Assembly: GCA_009746045.1 (NCBI GenBank)
Contig: RPFO01000284.1
Location: 5,001 to 69,000 of the forward strand
Reading direction: 5' to 3'
DNA from: Mesostigma viride
Taxonomy: Eukaryota; Streptophyta; Mesostigmatophyceae; Mesostigmatales; Mesostigmataceae
DNA: 64,000 bases
The first letter of the stretch is position 1, and the number at the start of each line of letters is the position of its first letter. Shown here piece after piece: positions 1-10,711 of this stretch. The translations under genes were made by a program, and so were the position numbers. The notes under the pieces were generated by a model. That model was not told the DNA's origin. It worked only from the letters and a program-made list of their open reading frames with translations, and did not search any database.

Positions 1-371
1 GCGGAAGCAAGAGGACAGGAAGGCGGCGATAAAGCAGCAGCTGCACCAGGGGGGGTACGACGCCATAACCACGATGTCGTCATCTACTCGTCACAAGTTC
101 GTTCATGGCGCTGGTTTTCGGTTCGTTCTCGACGGGGGAGTCAAGGATATGAACATAGGGTTTGTGACCCCTTTTCACTTTCGCGTTTCACTTTCGAGGC
201 GGCCTTCAGGCACTGCCTGAAAATTAGCAACCACGTTTGGAACTCTTCGGACCACCTGTGAAACTAATCACATTTGATGATGTGCTGGCGGGCCTGGGCA
301 TCGCATTTGAGCATTACTTCGAGCAGGGCTCAACAAGCTCGATTCGCCAACTCAACCCGAAGAAGCCCTAA
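1..371 (+). CDS. Partial 3' coding end, unknown function
   Basis: The left edge seems to hold the end of a gene. Frame 2 is open from base 2 to 217 and is rich in charged residues at its start (RKQEDRKAAIKQQ). A second frame is open from 228 and ends in a stop at 369-371, reading LITFDDVLAGLGIAFEHYF and then a polar tail SSIRQLNPKKP. The switch of frame could be an intron with its acceptor AG near 226-227, or a frameshift. The last segment has the composition of real protein rather than of a chance frame. I do not recognise the family. It could equally be the end of a transposon ORF, given the surroundings. Confidence 0.3.
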
Positions 372-692
372 GCTGCGGTAAGACATATATTTGTGTGGAT
401 GGCTCTTGATATCATGCTGAATTTCTAGTCTTCTCTAGGTGGACAGTTCATGTGCAGCCATACAGGTCATCCATGTGTGTTTTAACCATGTTGCATGTGC
501 CACAGATATTATGAGCAGTATTTACTAAGTGTGCTGGAGTCGTTGTTGCATGCTTGTTGTATTTCACAGTTCACGCCTGCATGAACGCATCGTTGATACT
601 AATGATTATTCATATTGCATGACTGTTCTATTGGGGACGCCGCGCTTGATGTCACAACGTGGCCGAAAGGGTGCATCCACCGCTGACGGCCG
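372..692. other. No gene seen
   Basis: This stretch is AT-richer and has no convincing coding frame. It probably holds the 3' flank of the partial gene to the left and the 5' flank of the next ORF. Confidence 0.4.
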
Positions 693-2396
693 GTGGGTGA
701 AATCGATGGACGCATTTCCGAAGAAGCCAGCCGCGGGCCACACCCATGGCGCGGGCGGGGGCGCGGGCGGGGGCGGGGGCGGGGGAGAAGGCGCGGGTGC
801 GGGCGCGGGCGCCACCCAAGACGCGGGCGCGGGCGCGGGCCCGGGCGGGGGCGGGGCGGGGGCGCAGGCGCCGGCGCGGGCGCCACCCAAGGCGCGCGCG
901 CGGGCGCGGGCGGGGGTGGGGGCGCAGGCGCCGGCGCGGGTGCGGGCGCGGGCGCCACCGCCGACTTGGATGATGAGCCAGCAACCGAAGCCGAGAGGGA
1001 GAGGCACCGCTCTTCGAAGGTGTTCGATCTCGAAGTGTTTTGGGGCCCGGATATGACCGTGTATGTCCGCTGGCGCCTAGCCGCATCGGAGACGTTGGTA
1101 AATGCACCGGTGAACAAGTGGCAGCCCACAGGGCCTAATGGCGAGGCTTGTGACGGGGTCACGCCCATTGGGTACACCCCGCAGGGAGATCCTGTCTATG
1201 GGTGCCTCCTCATAGAGCGTGGCAAGGCCCCCAAAGGAAGTCCTGGTCTAGTGCCGCTTTTTGAATGGGACGAGGGCGGTGCCAGGAGATGTACCTGCGC
1301 TAGCCTTCACAGCCTTTTTCCTGACATCGTCGCCGCTGAGAAGCAGCAGTTGCTGGACGGATGGATTGAGCAGGTGCCAAAGTCCGTGGAGGATGTGCGT
1401 GCCAACAACGAGAATCTGTTCGACATCATGGAGCAAAAGCTCAAAGAGAAGCGTGAACTGCAAGCGAACAAGGCGGTACCCTTACCGCTGCGATCTGCAG
1501 GCGACCAGTCGGTTGCGCGGGCAACACGAGCACTGAGGCTGCCCATAAAACAAGTAATCTCACACGTCGCTTGCCCTGCCCGCGAGATTCAAGCGCAGAT
1601 CAACCGCGCATGTGCGCCCGCTGCGCGAGGGAGCACATCAACGGCAACGCCCGCTTTGCGCACACTGATTTCCGGCAGGCACACCTTCAAGGTGAATGGA
1701 AGCCTCATACGACGCAGCGACCTACTCGTTGTTAAGCGGCCAGCCGTCACCTGCGGGCAGGGAATGCCGTGGGCACCACACATGCTGGTGAAGGTCCTTG
1801 ATCTGGAAGGCGATCGCACGGAGCGTGACAGCATTGTCGCCTCTCCTTACTACGCACCGTCGTGGACGGGCCAGTTTTCTAGAGTGACATTAGGTGGCGG
1901 CAGCGCAGGGATGACGGTCCCCATTTCTGATGTACACCTGCAGCACTGGACAGTGGGCGGTACGGCAGAGGTGCACCAGCCTGAGCTGATCAGTACCGGC
2001 AAACTGTCAGCTGCCACGGTGGCGGCGTTGAAAGAGCACCCGCAGATTGACTTTGAGCATTACAAGACTGCCACCGCCGCCAGGGCAGCAGCAAAGGATG
2101 ACTGCAATGCCTACTTTGCCGAGCATGGAGCACGTGCGCTTATCGGGATGCGCCTGTGTGCCCTGTTTCCGGGGATAGCGAGGAAGAGGGAGCGCTTCCA
2201 TGGCTGGGTCACTAAGGTTCAGGAAAGGGGAGGTCACCTGCTCATCAAGGCGATGTGGGCTGATGGGCAGTATGAGGACTATCATGCCCTGGCGGAGGTG
2301 ACGCAGTTCGTGTGCGGCTGCCCACACCCAGTCGAGGCATTTGGCCGCGCTCGCTTCTTTCCACAGGAGCTAGGCTGGCACCGTGAACGCAGGTGA
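693..2396 (+). CDS. Hypothetical protein, Gly/Arg-rich N-terminus, possible Tudor-like C-terminus
   Basis: This is a 567-codon open frame. Residues about 18-90 are a Gly/Arg/Ala low-complexity run made by a GC-only minisatellite; all frames are open there, so the true start may lie after it. From about residue 95 the protein has normal composition. Residues about 235-260 are charged and could be helical (ENLFDIMEQKLKEKRE). The last 60 residues contain FPGIARKRERFHGWVTKV followed by ADGQYEDYHALAEV. That layout resembles the F.G.V...V.Y.DGD.ED pattern of plant Tudor-like/Agenet-like domains, but this is a pattern impression only. After the stop another frame is strongly acidic (DSEGGEEEEEGEK, to 2625) and could be a spliced or frameshifted tail. 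No introns are obvious. It could be a host chromatin protein or a transposon ORF. Confidence 0.45.
   Translation: MGEIDGRISEEASRGPHPWRGRGRGRGRGRGRRRGCGRGRHPRRGRGRGPGRGRGGGAGAGAGATQGARAGAGGGGGAGAGAGAGAGATADLDDEPATEAERERHRSSKVFDLEVFWGPDMTVYVRWRLAASETLVNAPVNKWQPTGPNGEACDGVTPIGYTPQGDPVYGCLLIERGKAPKGSPGLVPLFEWDEGGARRCTCASLHSLFPDIVAAEKQQLLDGWIEQVPKSVEDVRANNENLFDIMEQKLKEKRELQANKAVPLPLRSAGDQSVARATRALRLPIKQVISHVACPAREIQAQINRACAPAARGSTSTATPALRTLISGRHTFKVNGSLIRRSDLLVVKRPAVTCGQGMPWAPHMLVKVLDLEGDRTERDSIVASPYYAPSWTGQFSRVTLGGGSAGMTVPISDVHLQHWTVGGTAEVHQPELISTGKLSAATVAALKEHPQIDFEHYKTATAARAAAKDDCNAYFAEHGARALIGMRLCALFPGIARKRERFHGWVTKVQERGGHLLIKAMWADGQYEDYHALAEVTQFVCGCPHPVEAFGRARFFPQELGWHRERR
743..960. repeat. 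GC-only minisatellite, (GGGCGC)n-like
   Basis: Imperfect units built from GGGCGC and GGGCGGGGGC cover about 220 bp inside the amino-terminal part of the 567-codon ORF. G-runs of three or more are densely spaced, so quadruplex formation on the plus strand is plausible. Confidence 0.85.
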
Positions 2397-2439
2397 TGGC
2401 ACCCACATAGACGATGCCGTCCCTGCTGTGCACAGTGAC

Positions 2440-2610
2440 AGTGAAGGCGGGGAGGAGGAGGAAGAGGGAGAGAAAGAGGGGGAGAAAGAGGGGGAGGAGG
2501 AGGGGGGAGGAGGGAGAGGGGAGGGAGAGGGGGAGGGAGAATGGGAGGGGGAGGGGGAGGAGGAAGAGGGAGAGGGAGAGGGAGAGGAGGATGCGGAATG
2601 GGAGCCGGGG
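2440..2610. repeat. Polypurine tract (GGGAGA/GGAGGA)n
   Basis: About 170 bp are almost purely A and G on the plus strand. The tract codes for Glu/Gly in one frame and Arg/Lys in another. A mirror-like polypurine run of this length can form triplex DNA. It sits directly after the stop of the 567-codon ORF. Confidence 0.8.
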
Positions 2611-2639
2611 ATGACTGGTAGATGAGACGGTGCCATCTA

Positions 2640-3044
2640 CCGGCGCATGGAATGAAGTGGTAGACAAGTTTACTCATGGTTGTCGGCAAGTAGAGCATGC
2701 ACGCCTGGCCTAGCTGAATTTAAATCAATGAGTTGAGTTTGGAGAGGCTGCATTTTGCTTGGATGAAGAATGTGTTAGCATGGCCAAACTTTTATGGCTT
2801 GTAGCCAAATCCTCTTGGGGTATGTGCACAGTGTACTAGCGGTGTTGTGCAATTGCGAGGATTCCTGTCTTGTAGCGATGTGGCCTCTCACCCTGCAGCC
2901 TGGTAGATGTGTTGGCATGCAGCCACCCATCATTGGTCATCCGATCTGGTGTGATTTGCATTTGCACACCTTGTATTAAGGCCATGATATGATGATGTCT
3001 TGTTATTTTTAATGTGTATATGCGAAAAGAGGCATAATATGCTT
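2640..3044. other. No gene seen
   Basis: AT-richer sequence with no convincing ORF or repeat. It leads into the 173-bp satellite. Confidence 0.4.
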
Positions 3045-3840
3045 GTATATAGTGCTAGCAAATGTCACTACCTTTACCTATGCCTGACCTTACAAGTTGA
3101 GGATGGTCTAATGTAGTGGCAAACAGGTTATTTACAACAATTCACAGTTTTCTGACATAGTTTGAGGCAACTATACTTACCAAAATGCTTGAAAAAGGCA
3201 AAAATTGCACCATTTATGCTAGCAAACGTCACTATTTTGAGATCAAACTGGGCCCAAACTTGGCCCATGGTCTAATCTAGTGGTGTTTAGGTTGCTTCCA
3301 ACATTTCATAGCTTTCTGACATAGTTTGATATTGTTTAGTAGCTTACACTGAGCAAAATGCTTGAAAATGGCAAAAAATGCACCATTTATGCTAGCAAAC
3401 GTCACTATTTTGACGTCAGACTGAGCCCAAACTTGGCCCATGGTCTAATCTAGTGGTGTTTAGGTTGCTTCCAATATTTCATAGCTTTATGACGTAGTTT
3501 GATATTGTTTAGTAGCTTACACTGAGCAAAATGCTTGAAAATGGCAAAAAATGCAGTATTTATGCTAGCAAACGTCACTATTTTGAGTTCAGATTGACCC
3601 CAAACTTTGTGCATGGTCTATTCTAGTGGTAATTAGGTTGCTTGCAAATATCCATGATGGTTTGACGTGATTTAGTACTGTTTCCTATTTATTACTATTT
3701 AATTTAATAACAAAAAATGACAAAAATGTACATTCATTGCTAGCAAATGTCACCAAGATGACGTCCGATCGATACCAAACTTTGTACGAGGTCTATTTTG
3801 GTTGCAAACATCATGCATGACAATTTTCAGCATAAAAAGA
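3045..3840. repeat. 173-bp satellite, five units
   Basis: The marker GCTAGCAAAYGTCAC begins at 3218 and 3391 and, in nearly the same form, at 3054, 3564 and 3739. Spacings are 164, 173, 173 and 175 bp. Each unit also carries the motifs AAAATGCTTGAAAA, TGGTCTAATCTAGTGG and TTTCATAGCTTT in the same order. The middle units are the most alike and the outer ones have diverged. The array is AT-rich against a GC-rich background. It ends about 50 bp before the start of the 163-codon ORF. Confidence 0.9.
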
Positions 3841-3886
3841 CAAACTTCGGTACGAAGTACATTTTGCGTGCTGGAGTACATTCTTA

Positions 3887-4378
3887 ATGGCTGGTAGGGT
3901 TACTGCTCAGTCTGAAGGGGTGGAAGCGAATGCGCAGAGCCAAGAGCCTTATTATGAGAAGCCTACGCTGTGGATGAGACTTATGGACGGGGAACAGAAA
4001 CACGGAGCACCGGAGTGCTTCTGGATTGATGGGTGGGCCGAGAACACCATGAGAAGGGCCAATGCGAGTAGGGAAAAGCAAAAGTATACCAAGTTACAGG
4101 AGGTGAAGTTGTACGGGCAGGTAGGTGGATACGATCGGAAATGGAGGGACGTTTGCATGAAGTTTTTTCCAGAAGAGACAGAGGGCGGAAAGTTGCATCG
4201 GGGCAAGTTCTGGATGCCTTTGGACTATGTGAAGAAGGTGGTGACTCTGATGGACGGAAAGAGTTGGAATGATGTGGCAAAGTGGGCACCTGCGATGTCC
4301 ATCGATCCAAAGAGGAAGAAGTCCAAAACAGAAGAGCAGAAATTGGAAGCAGAAGCAAGGAGCAAGAATAAGAAGTGA
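3887..4378 (+). CDS. Hypothetical 163-residue protein
   Basis: An uninterrupted ATG-to-TGA frame with normal composition: aromatic-rich in the middle (ECFWIDGWAEN, GGYDRKWRDVCMKFF, RGKFWMPLDYVKKV) and lysine-rich at the end (KRKKSKTEEQ and on), which looks like a nuclear-type basic tail. There is no signal peptide or membrane segment. The ATG at 3887 follows the 173-bp satellite by about 50 bp. The sequence after the stop is AT-rich and unlike the GC-rich LINE that follows. I do not recognise the family. Its isolation between a satellite and a LINE, with AT-rich flanks, would fit the cargo of a mobile element or a transferred gene, but that is inference. Confidence 0.5.
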   Translation: MAGRVTAQSEGVEANAQSQEPYYEKPTLWMRLMDGEQKHGAPECFWIDGWAENTMRRANASREKQKYTKLQEVKLYGQVGGYDRKWRDVCMKFFPEETEGGKLHRGKFWMPLDYVKKVVTLMDGKSWNDVAKWAPAMSIDPKRKKSKTEEQKLEAEARSKNKK

Positions 4379-4654
4379 CGTTCGAAGACTTTATTTTATG
4401 TTGGACGAGTCTTTAGTAAATTCAGTCGACTCCGTCTCAAGTGCGACGAATGTATCCATGATATTCTTCAATGAAACAATGCAATTTCACGCTAATGTAA
4501 AGTTTTTATGTCACACGAGACTTACAATGAGATAAATACCCACAAATTGTAATATTTACGTGAAATTTATACGTTCGCAAGCCAAAATTCAAGATTTTTA
4601 CATCAAAATTGAAGGAAAAGTGTCACACACTTGGCTTGGACCGCGGAACATTCG
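4379..4654. other. AT-rich spacer, no gene seen
   Basis: Low-GC sequence between the 163-codon ORF and the 5' end of a LINE. The base composition changes sharply near 4640, which marks the probable insertion edge. Confidence 0.4.
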
Positions 4655-6246
4655 AAGTGGGCCCGGCCTGCATTCAAAGTGCCCCCCTCAAGCTTCTTAT
4701 GCGGCTCATCCTGAACCGCCTGCGCACGGCCCTGGACGGTCACCTCAGCGAGACTCAGCACGGCTTCCGTTCAGGTCGCAACACAGTACAGGCGCTCTTC
4801 GCTACTCGCCGCCTGGTGGAGGAACTGCAACGCCTTCAGCCTGGTGAGTCCCCTTTGCACCTTGTGCTGGTGGACTTCATCAAAGCCTTCGATTCGGTTT
4901 TCTGGCCTGCGCTTTGGGACATCCTCGAGTTGTTCCGGATCCCCCGCCCCCTGATTGCTGTCATCCGCAACCTGTATGAAGGGTCCACCACTTCGGTGCG
5001 CACTTCTTACGGGACCACGCCCCCATGCCCTTTACAGAAGGGTGTGTGGCAGGGCTGCGTGCTGTCGCCCTACCTGTTCATTATTGTTGTCGAATACGTA
5101 ATGATTCAGGCGCGCAAGCGATTTGCCCGCATCGTGGGCAGGGAACCAGGAGTGCAGGTTGCTAACAAATTCTGGCATGGCGGTGCGGACACGGAGATTC
5201 GGCTGGCAGACATCATTTACGCAGACGACACCACCCTCTTCGAGGACACTGAGCACGTGCAGACATGGCTTGACTGCCTGGCTCTCGAGGCCCGTGCAGT
5301 GGGGCTTGAGGTCAGCAAGAAGACAGCTCTAGGCCCTGGCGGTTGGGCTCACCAACTCACCGCCGCCCCTCTATCTCCTAGACGGCTCTCGAGTCCTGTA
5401 TCGGGACCGCGTTAAGCTGCTGGGCAGCCTGCTCCCCAGCTGCGAGGTTGATGTGGACCATCGCATCTCCCTCGCCTGGCACGCTTTACGCCAGTACCGG
5501 GCCCTGTGGCGCAAGCCCCTGGGCAAGATCGAGAAACAGGACCTGTTCAAGGTCCTCGTCCTTCCTGTTCTCACGTATGGCGCCGAGACGTGGACCCTCA
5601 CCGCCGACCTGGCCCGCAAGCTGGACGGCGCGGTCACCAGCATGCTGCGTTCCATTTTCAGAGTAGGATATATGCTGCTCATGTCCGCAATGAGGACCTG
5701 TACCAGGGCATGCCCTATATCACCAGCACCATTAAGCAACGCCGCCTGCAGCTTGTAGGGCACCTAGCTCGCACCAACCAGGTAGACACCTCACGTGGCC
5801 CCCCCGCAGGACTGCGACCAGCCCAGCCTGGCCGGCACCTCCTGACGTGGGCTGGGCCCAGTGATGTTAGACGCCGCAAGGCCCGCACATTCAAGGAACA
5901 GCTAGTAGAGGACATGGGGGGCCTCGGCCTCTCCGTGATTTGGAAGAAGATGATGGACAAGGCCAAGTGGGCCCAGGTCATAGAGGACAATGAGCCCCCC
6001 CCAGTGGGGAAGCGCCCGCGGGTGCAAACCCGCGGGAGGCACGCCAGATAGCTCCCCCTCGGGCAGCGTGCGGCTGCCCCGATAGATGTTGTAGTTAGAA
6101 TGCTGTTAGATAGATGTAGTATGTAGCCAATGTAGATAGATTAGACCGGTAGGAATGTTTGCACCCATCCATCCATCCATCAGGGTTAATGCTCCGTGAC
6201 TCCCCAACGGGAGCACGAGTCTAATTAATTAATTAATTAATTAATT
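4655..6246 (+). mobile_element. 5'-truncated non-LTR retrotransposon (LINE), ORF2 remnant
   Basis: The element encodes the second part of a reverse transcriptase. The first frame (to 5415) has LLMRLILNRL, GFRSGRNTVQALF, LVDFIKAFDSVFW, KGVWQGCVLSP and an intact YADD active-site box at 5218-5229. The frame then shifts at least twice. The thumb and tail follow with VLTYGAETWTLT and QRRLQLVGHLARTNQVDTS and end with the stop at 6049-6051. The 3' UTR ends in a hairpin-forming GCTCCGTGACTCCCCAACGG (6191-6210) and an (AATT)n tail. No endonuclease or N-terminal RT part remains. The QRR.L..VGHLART tail motif is typical of several LINE clades, so the clade is left open. It is dead as a coding unit. Confidence 0.9.
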
Positions 6247-7049
6247 GCCAACAAGCTCAAGGACCAGCTTCTCACCCTCATGGGCCTGGTAGGTGAGGTA
6301 GAACTGCGCGGGTGCCACCGCCTTCCCCACTCACGGGACAAGGCGGCTCCCCCACCAGTCCTGCTCACCTTCCCCTTCCCTGAGGACAAGCGGCGGTTCC
6401 TTTCTCGTCGCAAGAGGTTGCACAACCTCACCTGGACGCTGGACGACGACCTGACCCCCGCTCAGCAGCAGCAGCGACGCGACCTGTGGCCGGAATACCT
6501 CCTCCACAAGCAGGACCCCCAGAAGCCAAAGGTGTACGGGAGGGGCGGGGACCTGATGATTAATTAACCACAAGATGTGGACGCCCCCTGCGGGCTAGAA
6601 TAGCTTGAACAGGGCTCCCTAGATTGTATCCATTGACCAGTAGTCACCGCCGCCATGGCAGCCATGCCTAGAATGTTTGCCTAGCTGTGCCACCATACCT
6701 AGTCACTCCCGTGCACTGCTAACACACGGTACACAACCAGCCATAGCCTAAGCTTAGACCTTGTACAGCCATGCTACGTCCTGGCTATGATCAGCGCTTA
6801 CTTGCCCACGCTACTTGTTATTGATGATATGCTCACATGGGTCTTATTGCACCCACAGCACTTGCCGGATCGTCTATGGCGTGTGCGATTGCAGCTGTGG
6901 CATGCCTCTGGCATGAAGGAGAAAGGGGGTCTCTGCCCTTTCTTCCTGTTGTGCACATCCACGGATTAAAAGCACTTCGGTGCTCCGTGACTCCCCAACG
7001 GGAGCACAAGTTTAATTAATTAATCAATTAATTAATTAATTAATTAATC
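6247..7049 (+). mobile_element. LINE-derived element with only an ORF1 end
   Basis: It starts exactly where the (AATT)n tail of the upstream LINE ends. It is open from 6247 to the stop after 6564, with RRFLSRRKRLHNLTWTLDDD, LTPAQQQQRRDLWPE and VYGRGGDLMIN. This resembles the C-terminal domain of L1-type ORF1 RNA-binding proteins. No RT follows. Instead a 480-bp 3' UTR ends in the same hairpin as the previous LINE (GGTGCTCCGTGACTCCCCAA, 6979-6998) and a (TTAA)n tail. The element is 5'-truncated. It looks like an ORF1-only (HAL1-like) derivative mobilised in trans by the RT-coding LINE. Confidence 0.75.
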
Positions 7050-8244
7050 TAGTGGAGCTGGAGTTGGGGCATGATGCAGACAATCTTTGTACACCTGTGT
7101 AATTATTTTACAATGAAATCAACATTGTACTCCATGACATGCCTCTGCACATACATGACACGCAAATACCTAACCATGGAGAACGAAACGAAAGTGAACT
7201 ACATTTGCATGCATTGCATACAATATCCCAGGAATGGGGACGTTTGTATAAATGAGCCATGCGCAAACAGTCATGCGTTACCATGACACATTTTATCCTT
7301 CTAAGACTTGTGATGCATTTAAGCAAGCAATTCGGGGACAAGTGCTGGCTACCACCCGGTTGCCAATAGCTGCTGGCCACTGACAGCCGGCGACCAACCG
7401 TTTGTGGTTCAACGCCGAACGGTGAAGACAACGCAACCCCCCCTGAGTTGGGCTCAATGCAAAGGGTTATTGGATTGAAGATGCTGGCCACATCCTTGCC
7501 TGATCTGGAGCAAGGAAGAAGGAGCACCCCCCCCCCCCCGCGATGTGGGCACTACGCTTTCTTCATGTTGTGCTGACCCCTGCCACTCCACGCCAACGCT
7601 GCACACCATCGCTGCAATACCCTGCTCGCCTATCACACTTTATCTGCGGTAGGCAAGGAGCATGTGCATCTGAGGCCAGATTTGGGCTGGCAGGACAGGC
7701 TCGTGCATCCAATCAACGGGCGCAAAAGGGGCATCGGCGACCGGCCAAGGTGGTGAAAGGGTCCATGCCTGGACAGTGGCAATCAATTTAATCATCCACG
7801 GCAACCATTCTAGGTCATGGATAAGTCAAGGCCGGGTGTTTATGCCTGCGAGCTTGGGGGCAGCAGCACCTGCAGACCAACGGGCCCCTGCGGCCTTTCT
7901 TCCGGCTGGACCCTGCAGGTGCATGAGGGGGCAGCAAAAAGGACATCGAGGAAAGAGTAGTAGAGCAGGTCAGAAGACATTTTTGGCGGGTCATTCCGAA
8001 CCATAGGTGAGGCATGGTGCCATGCCAACGTAAAGGCATGCCACGCAGTGCCCACCCGGCCACCAGAGTGGGCGGTGGCGGGGGTCGGACCGATAGAATT
8101 ATGTGGTTTTGTATACGTGCCAGAGCCAGAAGGCATGTGGCGAGATGGGGGAAGTGACAAGAGGGCCATGCTGCAGAAGGATGGACTCCTCTGTTCCTGC
8201 CCAGCCTCTGTGCAGCCACACAGCCCATGGGCACAAGCTAGCTC

Positions 8245-8264
8245 ATGTAGCCCATGGGCTACAT
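8245..8264. repeat. Perfect 20-bp palindrome
   Basis: ATGTAGCCCATGGGCTACAT reads the same on both strands and is followed within 8 bp by another CCCATGGG. It has no loop, so it is a palindrome rather than a hairpin terminator. Function unknown. Confidence 0.7.
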
Positions 8265-9014
8265 CTACCCATGGGTACGAGTGGGTGACGGATGATGGTG
8301 GAGACAAGTGGGCGATCGCAGACGCGCCACAGGTGGTAGACCAAGCTACTACACAAGCTAGCTGGCGCATGCAAGGCCACCAGCACCCCTCGGTCGACGG
8401 GCATCCTGCCGTTGTGAGACACATCCCCCGTGGCCCTGTCTGCCCAACCCATCAAATGGCCTGGCAGTCGATGGCAAGCCCTCGTGCCATGACCGCCCAC
8501 GCACTACCAGCGGTGTACCGCATCACCATGAGACTTGCATGCATTGAGACACTTTTCCCTGCTTCCCTGCACCCGTCTTAGCTCGATGGCCAACGTCCCC
8601 GCCACAGCCACCTACAACAATTCCCAATTGAAAACATATGCATTCATCCGGTACGAATGATCTATATACGCTGGTATAGAAACTAATGCGCCTTTGTCCT
8701 GGTCGCTCCAAAAAGGTCCCCACTAAGACTAAATGCCGTTACCTGTTGGAGTTGATTTGAAACGTTGGCAGCGCACTGAACGGAACCAAAGAGAAGGCAG
8801 CATTGGACATGGTCGGTTCAGGCGAACGTCCACCTTCAACCGCGTCTGTGTGGTACCCTTGACGCTGCTTATGCTTTTTGGTAACTTTGCAGTAAACATA
8901 AACGACGCCTTTTCGCCTTATCACCATGCAGTGCTGGCATATCCGACGAACTGAGGACTTGACCTTCATCCTAAATCAACACCCTCCTGCGAACGTGATA
9001 AATCGCAGGCCCAG

Positions 9015-9075
9015 TCTAGCGAGACCGTCAGCGAGAGACCGTCAGCAAGAGACCGTCAGCGAGACCGTCAGCGAG
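9015..9075. repeat. Short direct repeats, GACCGTCAGCGA units
   Basis: Four imperfect copies of GAGACCGTCAGCRA lie in tandem with small spacing differences. Confidence 0.75.
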
Positions 9076-10711
9076 AAGAGGACGCCGGCAGCAAGAAGAG
9101 TCGACCGAAGTAAATATGAGGCAACGATACCTTGCTAATCGGACAAGACAAGTTGCAGAGAGGGTTATTGAAGCACACTTCTTATAGCTTGCAGCAAGCT
9201 TTTGCGGCTGGAGGGTTCGTGCTTTATAATAATTGCACGCGAGAAAAGCCTGCCTCATGCAAAGCTCTTGGTTTGGTGCCATCCCTGTTGGCGGTCCCGG
9301 ACTCCTGCCCTTCTGGTCAAAGTTAGCTGCTAGCATCTATGCACCTGACGAGGGCAACAGGCAAGCAATTTCCGGGTAAATCCTGGGTAAATGGGTATTT
9401 TTATTAACCAATGGGAATATCGTTAGGTGAAGGGGTACCACGTATCGACCATTGCAGCAGGCAAGCAATAGCAAGCAATTCTTTTGCGCCATTATTTTGC
9501 GGTACAAAATTTCCGTACTACTATTGGTACGGAGATGTCGAGTTCCAAATGCTCTTCACACCTCTGCAGAGTCGTTATTAAAGTCAGATGCCTGTCAGCG
9601 ACATGCAATAGCATGCAATGACACCCCCAGCCCACTGGAAGTCTTCCATGCACTCATGGGCATGAACCAGGTCTTCACACTTATGCCGGATGACGATATA
9701 TCTACAGTACACTGGCTACCTTGGTCGCAGGGCGCGCCTTATTAATGCGGGCACCCCAATTTAGGCACAACTAGGCATTTCAGGCTATTTTTGGCATACC
9801 TGGGTCACCTTAACTGTTATATGGAAATAAACTAACACCCATTTCACCGGAAAATAGCATGCAATCCAGTCGGCGACGACTGACGAGGCAGCCTGTCTTC
9901 ACTCTTCAGTGTCTTGGCATCTGGACGCCGCTGCCACCTCAATGTTGTGGTCAGATAATAGAGGGTGTGTAGGAAACGCATTGGAGATTGCGAGCTTGGA
10001 GGAGGTTACCCAACGTGCAGCCATGGCGTCGTTATTGGGCGTGTCATTACCCACATCAAAAGCGTTTTTGGGAGTGAATACGACTCTGACACGGGCGTTT
10101 CCGACAGCCCAGCCTCGTCGTTGCCATTGCGTCTCCACGAAATGCGCAGCAGTGCCTCTGCATATCGAGTACTGCGAGAAGTGACAGTATAAGCCGCGCG
10201 TCACTCAGTGTAAGTGCCATCATGGGTTCGCGATTCCTTATAGCCTAACCGTCTTACGGAGTTTCGTTTTCTTTGAAAATGTGATAATGGTATGCCCTTT
10301 GTTTTTTAGACGCATGGACTCTGCGATACATTCGGACATTTGTAACTCAAGAAAATGTATGTGTATCCTAAAATGGTTGTTTTATCCTACTAAAGCCAAG
10401 CATCGTTCGGGCGGTTTGTAATTTTTTATTCTATGCTGATTGATAGTTGTTTGAATTTTCTTCAGTTGGGCGCGCGAGTAGTTCGCAGGTGCGCGGCACT
10501 TAAAGCGAGTTCACCTGGTCGGAATTATGATGGTTCGCACGCCGTTCTCGAACCACCTGCTGATCTTTCCCATATCAAGACAAGTATCGTCAGTTTGATT
10601 GCTTTTAGCAGCTTGTAGACCCCCTTGTTAGGCTCTCTCAATGTCCTAGCTCTTCTAAGAAGTTCCCGGCTCCGTTCCCGCGCTCGTGCTACCCCCTTTC
10701 ACCCGGGCCAG

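Larger units (their letters stand above)
7050..10711. other. Unassigned region
   Basis: No gene, RT or terminal-repeat element could be supported here. Short frames exist but have chance-like composition. Upstream exons of the gene ending at 10941 should lie in the right part, but I could not identify them. GC content and texture are mixed. The region contains one 20-bp perfect palindrome and one short direct-repeat cluster, listed separately. Confidence 0.35.

Noticed and set aside
2383-2625. Separate small acidic protein
   Set aside because: The frame is mostly the polypurine tract. Only its first 20 codons have normal composition, so I treat it as a possible tail of the preceding ORF.
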